Source: Burkholderiales bacterium (GTDB lineage: Bacteria; Pseudomonadota; Gammaproteobacteria; Burkholderiales; Burkholderiaceae_A). From it: 5,614 bases of DNA. Below are positions 1-4,907 of the stretch, piece after piece; position 1 is the first letter of the stretch, and the number at the start of each line of letters is the position of its first letter. The notes below the pieces were generated by a model. It was not told where the DNA came from and ran no database searches. It was given only the letters and a program-made list of their open reading frames with translations. Location of the stretch: NCBI GenBank assembly GCA_030834045.1, contig JAURFZ010000096.1, positions 1-5,614 on the forward strand, given 5' to 3'. The position numbers and the translations under genes were made by a program.

Positions 1-48
1 GCAGAGGATGTTGTGGATGCTGACTTTAAAGAAGTGAAGCGCGATTGA
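1..48 (+). CDS. dnaK: DnaK (Hsp70 chaperone), C-terminal tail only
   Basis: Reading from base 1 gives 15 codons, AEDVVDADFKEVKRD, then a TGA stop at 46-48. This matches the conserved acidic tail at the extreme C-terminus of proteobacterial DnaK, which ends in a VVDA(D/E)F-EVK sequence. The rest of the gene lies left of the window. DnaK is the cytoplasmic ATP-dependent Hsp70 that binds unfolded polypeptides and is stimulated by DnaJ and GrpE. A complete dnaJ follows 98 bases downstream on the same strand, the usual dnaK-dnaJ order, which supports the call despite the short piece. The frame and stop are seen directly; the identity is from family knowledge and context. Confidence 0.9.
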   Translation, partial: AEDVVDADFKEVKRD

Positions 49-63
49 TCTTTGTTCTCTGTT

Positions 64-107
64 CCCCGGCCCGGGCGAAAGTTCTCTGCGCCGGGGCCGT
101 TGTTTTT
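64..107 (+). terminator. Rho-independent terminator or attenuator between dnaK and dnaJ
   Basis: The sequence can fold as CGGCCCGG (67-74) against CCGGGGCCG (91-99) with one bulged base. It can also fold as a perfect 7-bp stem, CCCCGGC (64-70) with GCCGGGG (90-96). The first fold is followed at once by the T-rich run TTGTTTTT (100-107), the layout of an intrinsic terminator. It lies 16 bases after the dnaK stop and before dnaJ, so it probably acts as a partial terminator that makes dnaJ transcript less abundant than dnaK. That role is inferred; the stem and T run are seen directly. Confidence 0.65.
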
Positions 108-130
108 ACGCCGGGTTCTTATCCCGGCGT
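108..130 (+). promoter_or_regulatory. Second intergenic hairpin just upstream of dnaJ
   Basis: A perfect 8-bp inverted repeat, ACGCCGGG (108-115) and CCCGGCGT (123-130), encloses the 7-base loop TTCTTAT. It begins directly after the T run of the first hairpin and ends 16 bases before the dnaJ ATG. It has no T run of its own, so it is not a canonical terminator. It could be a 5' stabilising structure on dnaJ mRNA or could affect ribosome loading. The dnaJ start and its immediate upstream bases are not inside the stem, so simple sequestration of the start is not shown. Confidence 0.5.
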
Positions 131-146
131 CTTCTATTGATAAGCC

Positions 147-1280
147 ATGGCAAAACGTGATTACTACGAAGTCTTAGGCGTCGCTAAGAATGTTCCCGAG
201 GAGGAGCTTAAGAAGGCTTATCGAAAGCTCGCCATGAAGCATCACCCCGACCGAAATCCGGGGGACAAGACGTCTGAAGAGAAGTTCAAAGAAGCCAAGG
301 AGGCCTACGAGATGCTCTCCGACCCGGAGAAACGGGCTGCCTACGATCGGTTCGGTCATGCGGGTGTGGATCCCAACGCGGGCGGTGCTGGAGGGCAGGA
401 CTTCTCTGGCTTTGCCGATGCCTTTGGCGACATTTTTGGGGATATTTTTGGCGCAAGTCGAGGCAAGGGCGGAGCAGGTGGTGGGCGAAGCAATGTCTAT
501 CGCGGCAGTGACCTACGTTATGCCATGGAAATCACGCTCGAGCAGGCTGCGGCCGGCTTCTCAACGGAAATTCGTGTTCCAAGCTGGGAGTCCTGTACAA
601 CCTGTGAGGGAACAGGGGCGAAGCCGGGTACGAAGGCCGAAACCTGCAAGACATGCGGTGGCCAGGGCCAGGTTCGTATGCAGCAGGGTTTTTTCTCTAT
701 TCAGCAGACCTGCCCTAGTTGTCACGGATCCGGTAAAACCATTCCGAACCCGTGCAAGCCCTGCGACGGTGTCGGGCGTGTTCGTAAGCAAAAGACGCTC
801 GAGGTAAAAATTCCGGCAGGCATCGATGATGGCATGCGTATTCGGTCGGCCGGAAACGGCGAGCCAGGTTTGAACGGAGGGCCTCCGGGAGATCTCTACG
901 TTGAGATCTCGGTGAAGGTCCATCGCGTCTTTCAGCGCGATGGCGACGACCTGCATTGCGAGGTGCCAGTAGGTTTTGCCCGCGCAGCGCTTGGGGGTTC
1001 CATTGATGTCCCTACCTTAAATGGGCGGGCAAGTTTTGACCTTCCCGAGGGAACCCAAACAGGAAAGACCTTTCGGCTTCGCAGTAAGGGAATTAAGAAT
1101 GTTAGGTCGGGTGTCCAGGGAGACCTTTATTGCCATGTGCTTCTTGAGACCCCAGTGAAACTCTCCGATCATCAAAAGAAGATTCTGAAAAGCTTTGAGG
1201 ACTCCCTGGAAGAGGGTGGCACGCACCATAGCCCTCACAGCAAGAACTGGATGGAAAAGGTGAAGGAGTTTTTCAACTAG
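147..1280 (+). CDS. dnaJ: Chaperone protein DnaJ (class A Hsp40)
   Basis: This is the cytoplasmic co-chaperone that delivers unfolded substrates to DnaK and triggers its ATP hydrolysis. All class A domains are present in order. The J-domain spans about residues 1-70, with the HPD motif at 33-35. A Gly/Phe-rich linker follows at about 71-118, containing two DIF motifs (95-97 and 99-101). The zinc-binding domain has four CxxCxGxG repeats with cysteines at 150/153, 167/170, 189/192 and 203/206, and the C-terminal substrate-binding and dimerisation domains follow. The length of 377 residues is normal for the family (E. coli has 376), and no key residue is missing. The ATG at 147 gives the standard MAKRDYYEVLGV start; the upstream TTGATAAGCC has only a weak Shine-Dalgarno match. 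The gene follows dnaK, so co-transcription with partial attenuation between them is likely. Regulation by heat shock is expected, but the promoter would lie upstream of the window. Confidence 0.98.
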   Translation: MAKRDYYEVLGVAKNVPEEELKKAYRKLAMKHHPDRNPGDKTSEEKFKEAKEAYEMLSDPEKRAAYDRFGHAGVDPNAGGAGGQDFSGFADAFGDIFGDIFGASRGKGGAGGGRSNVYRGSDLRYAMEITLEQAAAGFSTEIRVPSWESCTTCEGTGAKPGTKAETCKTCGGQGQVRMQQGFFSIQQTCPSCHGSGKTIPNPCKPCDGVGRVRKQKTLEVKIPAGIDDGMRIRSAGNGEPGLNGGPPGDLYVEISVKVHRVFQRDGDDLHCEVPVGFARAALGGSIDVPTLNGRASFDLPEGTQTGKTFRLRSKGIKNVRSGVQGDLYCHVLLETPVKLSDHQKKILKSFEDSLEEGGTHHSPHSKNWMEKVKEFFN

Positions 1281-1287
1281 TACCTGC

Positions 1288-1340
1288 AGCCCTTGACCGC
1301 TAGAGACTCTAGCGTGTGCCTTATTAGGAAGGGCTTGTTT
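1288..1340. terminator. Nested dyad between the convergent dnaJ and MFS genes, possible terminator
   Basis: The 43-base gap contains a perfect odd palindrome, CGCTAGAG-A-CTCTAGCG (1298-1314). It is enclosed by a second perfect 7-bp pair, AGCCCTT (1288-1294) and AAGGGCT (1329-1335). On the plus strand the outer stem is followed by the T-rich TGTTTGTG, so it may terminate dnaJ transcription. On the minus strand there is no T run after the dyad. The outer right arm lies inside the last codons of the MFS gene. The inner palindrome has a 1-base centre, so as RNA its loop would open by one or two pairs. Confidence 0.4.
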
Positions 1341-2562
1341 GTGTCGCTGCGTTTAGAACATTCGGAACGGCAGGAAGCCTAACAACAACCAAAAGCGTCA
1401 GGCTAGCAACGACCGCCAAGCCCAAAAGAGCCCACTGGAAGCCAACAGCCTTCACCACGGGGCCTAAAAAGAATACCGCCGCGCTGCCTACGAAAAAAGA
1501 AATGCCCAGTCGCAACCCGGCGACACGTGACCGGAGACGGTCGTCAACAAATCTCACCATAATGACATCCGAGAAGGGAATTGCCCCGAAGATGGCCGCC
1601 ATAAACCCAAGACCTGCTGCGTAGAAAAGCCAGCCCTCTGCGAAGGCTGCAATAAGTAAGAAAAAAACCTGCAGACTTACTACACCAAGAAAGAGGGGGC
1701 GAATCGCGTACCTATCGGTTAGCCGTCCCATCACGACCTGACTGACCCCAGCAATGGCATAGAGAAGCGCAAGAACGAAACCAATCTGGGCAGGGCTTTG
1801 AAGAAGGCCATCAAGCTTAACTTTAAAGAGCTCGGTATTGCTATTGGTTGTGAAGTTAAAAAGAATAGAGCTCGTACAGGCCGCGAGGGTCATCACGATA
1901 AGGGCTCGCTTGCAGTCACTGTTAAATACGAAGGGCACGTCTTTATCTTGCTTATTGCTTTTGGCTGGGCTTTCTGGCTCGTGGGAGGCGAGCCGCATAA
2001 AGGCTAGGCCTAAAAGCAGTGCTAAAAGTCCAGGCAGTACGAAGGCAGCTCGCCAGCCCGCCATACTGACGGCAATTCCGGTGATAAGCGCAGCCAAGGC
2101 CACGCCAAGGTTGCCCGCTAGGTTATTCCAGCCAATGGCTGCTCCAGGACGACTGGCATGCCGCAGGAGCATGGGAATACCCACTGGGTGATAGATGGAG
2201 GCGAAGATACCGAGAACTGTAAGGCTTATGGCTAAATGCCAGCTTTCCTGGCTCACGGCCACTAAAAAGCATGAGGCCGCCGTTCCGAAGAAAAACAGCA
2301 GCATCGACTTTCGCCGTCCCCATAAATCGCCGAGGCGGCCTGCGGGAATGGAACCGAGCCCAAACATCAGGAAGGCACCCGTGGTGTAGGGCATAAGGTC
2401 CTCCCAGCGGTCAACACCAAGGTCGATCGCAATGAGTGAGACGGCCGATGCAAAAATAAGAAGAACAAGATGGTCCAGCGCATGGGCTGCGTTAAGCAGT
2501 AGCTGGACAGCGCGATCGAGCGTGTTTTGCGGGGGTAAGGAAACGGAGCCAGAAGTTGTCAC
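1324..2562 (-). CDS. Major facilitator superfamily transporter, substrate unknown
   Basis: The 412-residue, strongly hydrophobic protein fits a 12-helix inner-membrane MFS permease. Motif A (GRLGDLWGRR) is at residues 75-84, between the second and third helices. Its degenerate second-half copy, GRLTDRYAIRP, is at 279-289, after a polar central loop at about 192-218. A NAAHALDH segment precedes helix 1 and an IYHPVGIP segment lies near 123-130; I associate these with a family of uncharacterised proteobacterial MFS proteins distantly like fosmidomycin-type exporters. The sequence does not show the substrate or the direction of transport. The start is GTG at 2562-2560: there is an in-frame stop upstream and the next Met is residue 57, inside the first helical region. 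No good Shine-Dalgarno precedes it. It lies 49 bases after the small membrane-protein gene on the same strand, and its 3' end converges on dnaJ. Confidence 0.88.
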   Translation of the reverse strand: MTTSGSVSLPPQNTLDRAVQLLLNAAHALDHLVLLIFASAVSLIAIDLGVDRWEDLMPYTTGAFLMFGLGSIPAGRLGDLWGRRKSMLLFFFGTAASCFLVAVSQESWHLAISLTVLGIFASIYHPVGIPMLLRHASRPGAAIGWNNLAGNLGVALAALITGIAVSMAGWRAAFVLPGLLALLLGLAFMRLASHEPESPAKSNKQDKDVPFVFNSDCKRALIVMTLAACTSSILFNFTTNSNTELFKVKLDGLLQSPAQIGFVLALLYAIAGVSQVVMGRLTDRYAIRPLFLGVVSLQVFFLLIAAFAEGWLFYAAGLGFMAAIFGAIPFSDVIMVRFVDDRLRSRVAGLRLGISFFVGSAAVFFLGPVVKAVGFQWALLGLAVVASLTLLVVVRLPAVPNVLNAATQTSPS

Positions 2563-2611
2563 GCTGCTTATAGTAACGGTTCTTCAGGCCCCGTGATTAA
2601 GTTTGTGCTCT

Positions 2612-2824
2612 TTAGCCTCGGGCTGAGGGCTGGACGAACTGATGGGCTGGGTGGGCCAAGAGCTGGGTGATTGATTTGCTCATCCACTGCCCGAGGCACT
2701 GAACCGATTCGGGCGCCCAAAGACTGGCAAGCCCAATAAGTGTAAGCCCTAGACCAAGGAGGAAGGTTGAGAGGCTCGCCCGAGAGACCGACGGGCTGCG
2801 ATAAAAAAGGGGTCGTGTTGCCAT
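2612..2824 (-). CDS. Small single-span membrane protein of unknown function
   Basis: I do not recognise this 70-residue protein. It starts at an ATG (2824) preceded by a strong Shine-Dalgarno, AAAGGAG, ten bases upstream, which is the main reason to call it real. Residues about 17-37 form one uninterrupted hydrophobic stretch (LSTFLLGLGLTLIGLASLW), long enough for one transmembrane helix. Arginines at 4, 9 and 15 before it suggest a cytoplasmic N-terminus with the C-terminal half outside. That half (residues 38-70) is polar and rich in Gln, Ser and His, with a single cysteine at 43. There is no lipoprotein box and no clear signal-peptidase site. It lies between prpE (84 bases upstream) and the MFS gene (49 bases downstream), both on the same strand, so it could be co-transcribed. 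An overlapping frame from a TTG at 2861 is open but lacks a ribosome binding site. Confidence 0.6.
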   Translation of the reverse strand: MATRPLFYRSPSVSRASLSTFLLGLGLTLIGLASLWAPESVQCLGQWMSKSITQLLAHPAHQFVQPSARG

Positions 2825-2827
2825 ACC

Positions 2828-2859
2828 GAGAGTTCTCCTTTAAAAAAGAGAGAACTCTC
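2828..2859 (-). promoter_or_regulatory. 10-bp perfect inverted repeat overlapping the small gene's ribosome binding site
   Basis: GAGAGTTCTC (2828-2837) and GAGAACTCTC (2850-2859) are perfect reverse complements separated by 12 bases. The minus-strand RNA could form a 10-bp stem whose loop and 3' arm contain the AAAGGAG Shine-Dalgarno (2841-2835) of the 70-codon gene, with the ATG three bases beyond the stem. Each arm is also a near-palindrome, GAGA-nn-TCTC, and the two centres are 22 bp apart, about two helical turns, as in a paired protein-binding site. RNA stem and DNA operator are both possible. There is no T run on the minus strand after the stem, so a terminator for prpE is less likely. 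Confidence 0.5.
2835..2841 (-). promoter_or_regulatory. Strong Shine-Dalgarno of the 70-codon membrane-protein gene
   Basis: The minus strand reads AAAGGAG, then ten bases, then ATG at 2824. This is the site that selects the 70-codon frame over the overlapping frame opened by a TTG at 2861. Three of its bases lie in the stem of the inverted repeat at 2828-2859 and the rest lie in its loop. Confidence 0.65.
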
Positions 2860-2868
2860 AATGCATTG
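2859..2868. repeat. 10-bp perfect palindrome CAATGCATTG
   Basis: CAATGCATTG is identical to its reverse complement and shares its first base with the right arm of the neighbouring inverted repeat (2850-2859). It lies in the 84-base gap between prpE and the small membrane-protein gene. It may be part of a compound regulatory site or may be a chance palindrome; the sequence alone does not decide. Confidence 0.35.
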
Positions 2869-2908
2869 GTTTTAAACTCCTATCGACCGTTAAGCTGAGT
2901 TGTTGGAT

Positions 2909-4825
2909 TTACTGACGCGCAAGCGCTGCGCGTATTTGCTCAAGTGCGGCAGGGTCTTCAAGGGTGGTCATGTCGCCAGGGTCGCGGCCTTCAGCCATGG
3001 CCTGAATGGCCCGGCGAAGTAGTTTGCCTGAACGGGTTTTTGGAAGAAGGCTGACAAAATGCACCCGAGACGGGCGCGCAATGGCTCCGATCTCTTTGTC
3101 AACCGTGGCCATGATGGCCTTTTCTTCGCGAGCCCGCCCCTCAGAGCTGTCACAGACGCTGGTGTTCTTAAGCACGGCAAAGGCAAGTGGTATCTGGCCT
3201 TTTAATGTGTCTGTTACCCCAACCACGGCAACCTCGGCGACGTTGGTGTGTGCCTGAATAGCTTCTTCAATTTCACGGGTCCCAAGCCGATGCCCGGCCA
3301 CATTAATAACATCGTCGGTGCGTCCAAGAATAAAATAGTAGCCATCGTCGTCGCGTATGGCGTAGTCGAAGGTGGAGTAAATCAACCGGTTAGGTACGGC
3401 AGAAAAATAGGTTTTAACAAAACGCTCATCGTCACCCCATACCGTCTGAAGGCAGCCCGGGGGTAGGGGGGGTGAAATGCAAAGCATGCCCTTTTCGTTT
3501 GCGCCCACCTCGTTAAAGCTTGTCTCGTGAATGAGACTAATGTCGTAGCCATAGACCGGAAAGCTCGGGCTGCCGTACTTGGTTTCGGTGTTTTCAATGC
3601 CATGTTGGGCTGAGAGAATTGGCCATCCTGTCTCTGTCTGCCAGTAGTTGTCAATGATGCGTGCCCCGCCTAAGGCCTCGGAGATCCATCTGGCGGTGGG
3701 CTCATCCAGAGGCTCACCAGCCAGAAAGAGGCGCCGAAGCGAGGACGTGTCTCGCTCAGTCATGAACTTAGGGTCTTGTTTTTTGAGCACCCGTGCCGCA
3801 GTGGGTGAGGAGAACATGGTACTCACCTTGTAGTCTTGAACAATTTTCCACCAGATGCCCGGGTCGGGACGAATGGGTAGGCCTTCGTAAACAACAGTGG
3901 TTGAGCCGTTAATGAGCGGCGCATAGACAATGTAGGAGTGCCCAACAACCCAGCCGATGTCAGATGTGCAGAAAAAGACCTCACCTGGCTTGCAGTCGTA
4001 GATATGACGCATAGAGGCAGCTAGGGCCACGGCATAGCCACCTGTGTCACGCTGCACGCCTTTGGGCTTACCCGTGGTGCCCGAAGTATAAAGAATGTAG
4101 CTTGGGTCGGTGGCAAGCATGGACTCGCAGGCCACTTCAACGGCCTCGTGCTGCTCGCGCAGGCTTGCGTAGTCTTGATCGCGACCGGCCTTAAGACTGA
4201 AGGGTACAAGGCCCCGGTTCACCATGAGAACGTTCTCGGGAGGCGTCTGAGCGAGGTCGCAGGCGGCATCGACGAGGTTCTTGTAAGGCACCTCTTTACC
4301 GCCTCGCATACCCGCGTCCGACGAAATCATCAGTTTGGGACGGGCATCGTCGATACGTGCGGCAAGCGAGGGGGCCGCAAATCCCCCAAAGACAACGCTA
4401 TGGGCAGCGCCAATTCGGGCGCAGGCAAGCATGGCAAAGATGGACTCTGCAATCATAGGCATGTAGATGAGCACCCTGTCACCCTTGCGTACACCAAGCG
4501 ATTTGATAATCGCTGCCATCGCCTGGACTTCATAATGAAGCTGGTTGTAGCTAAGTTCTCGCGTCTCGTTCGTCTCGGTAGACAGGTAGATAAGAGCCAG
4601 CTGACTGCCGCGTGTCTGAAGGTGGCGGTCGACGGCATTGAAACAAAGATTGGTCTCACCTCCTTCATACCAGTGTGTAAAAGGTGGGTTGTCGTAAGAA
4701 AGAACCCGTTGGGCGGGTTTAAACCAATCGATAAGATGGGCCTGCTCAGACCAGAAGGCCTCGCGCTCAGCAAGTGAGCGATGGTGCAGACTGGCGGTTT
4801 TTGTTTTGTTGTAAGCCGTGACCAT
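2909..4825 (-). CDS. prpE: Propionate--CoA ligase (propionyl-CoA synthetase)
   Basis: PrpE activates propionate with ATP and CoA through a propionyl-AMP intermediate, feeding the 2-methylcitrate cycle in the cytoplasm. The protein is a complete acetyl-CoA-synthetase-type adenylate-forming enzyme. The ATP-binding loop TSGTTGKPKG is at residues 247-256, YWQTETG at 394-400, and the hinge motif GRTDDVINVAGHR begins at 501. The adenylation lysine in TRSGKLLRR is K601, equivalent to Lys592 of Salmonella PrpE, a known acylation-control site. The YWQTETGWP sequence, the GVQRDTGGYAVALA segment after the P-loop and the GRDPGD tail are PrpE-like; acetyl-CoA synthetases usually have WWQTETG. The start chosen is ATG at 4825, giving 638 residues (E. 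coli has 628). It has GGAGGAG six bases upstream; an in-frame GTG at 4840 would place the first codons on that site. prpF lies immediately upstream, which supports propionate as the substrate. Confidence 0.95.
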   Translation of the reverse strand: MVTAYNKTKTASLHHRSLAEREAFWSEQAHLIDWFKPAQRVLSYDNPPFTHWYEGGETNLCFNAVDRHLQTRGSQLALIYLSTETNETRELSYNQLHYEVQAMAAIIKSLGVRKGDRVLIYMPMIAESIFAMLACARIGAAHSVVFGGFAAPSLAARIDDARPKLMISSDAGMRGGKEVPYKNLVDAACDLAQTPPENVLMVNRGLVPFSLKAGRDQDYASLREQHEAVEVACESMLATDPSYILYTSGTTGKPKGVQRDTGGYAVALAASMRHIYDCKPGEVFFCTSDIGWVVGHSYIVYAPLINGSTTVVYEGLPIRPDPGIWWKIVQDYKVSTMFSSPTAARVLKKQDPKFMTERDTSSLRRLFLAGEPLDEPTARWISEALGGARIIDNYWQTETGWPILSAQHGIENTETKYGSPSFPVYGYDISLIHETSFNEVGANEKGMLCISPPLPPGCLQTVWGDDERFVKTYFSAVPNRLIYSTFDYAIRDDDGYYFILGRTDDVINVAGHRLGTREIEEAIQAHTNVAEVAVVGVTDTLKGQIPLAFAVLKNTSVCDSSEGRAREEKAIMATVDKEIGAIARPSRVHFVSLLPKTRSGKLLRRAIQAMAEGRDPGDMTTLEDPAALEQIRAALARQ

Positions 4826-4831
4826 AGGTTT

Positions 4832-4838
4832 CTCCTCC
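4832..4838 (-). promoter_or_regulatory. Shine-Dalgarno of prpE that decides its start
   Basis: The minus strand reads GGAGGAG, then AAACCT, then ATG at 4825, an almost ideal ribosome binding site. An in-frame GTG at 4840-4838 overlaps this site and has no better one of its own, so the 643-codon version is five codons too long. Confidence 0.85.
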
Positions 4839-4860
4839 ACCCTCAGACTAGTGATTACAG

Positions 4861-4893
4861 CGGGCTGCCGCAGGGGTAGTTAGCGTCAGCCCG
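4861..4893 (-). other. Imperfect hairpin in the prpF-prpE spacer
   Basis: CGGGCTG (4861-4867) pairs perfectly with CAGCCCG (4887-4893). After one mismatch, CGC (4869-4871) pairs with GCG (4883-4885), leaving an 11-base loop. It sits between the prpF stop and the prpE ribosome binding site. In the direction of transcription no T run follows, so it is not a standard terminator. A role in mRNA processing, stability or partial attenuation is possible but unproven. Confidence 0.35.
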
Positions 4894-4907
4894 ATTTTGG
4901 GACTGCC

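Noticed and set aside
108..146. An RNA thermometer controlling dnaJ translation
   Set aside because: The hairpin stem ends 16 bases before the ATG and does not pair with the start codon or the bases just before it, so start-site masking is not supported.
561..956. A 131-codon open frame antisense to dnaJ, and a 149-codon frame at 358-807 on the same strand
   Set aside because: Both overlap the zinc-finger and nearby regions of an intact, well-recognised dnaJ, and neither resembles a known protein.
2828..2859. An intrinsic terminator for prpE
   Set aside because: The stem is perfect, but no T run follows it on the minus strand and it is followed directly by the start of a gene.
2568..2861. 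A 97-codon frame overlapping the 70-codon membrane-protein gene
   Set aside because: It would start at a TTG inside the inverted repeat with no ribosome binding site. The alternative frame has an ATG with AAAGGAG and a transmembrane span.
4148..4777. A 209-codon open frame on the plus strand, antisense to prpE
   Set aside because: It lies wholly inside prpE, has no recognisable domain, and is explained by codon bias of the real gene on the other strand.
2909..4825. Acetyl-CoA synthetase (acs) as the identity of the ligase
   Set aside because: The YWQTETGWP motif, overall motif pattern and adjacency to prpF fit PrpE better. Some activity on acetate is still possible.
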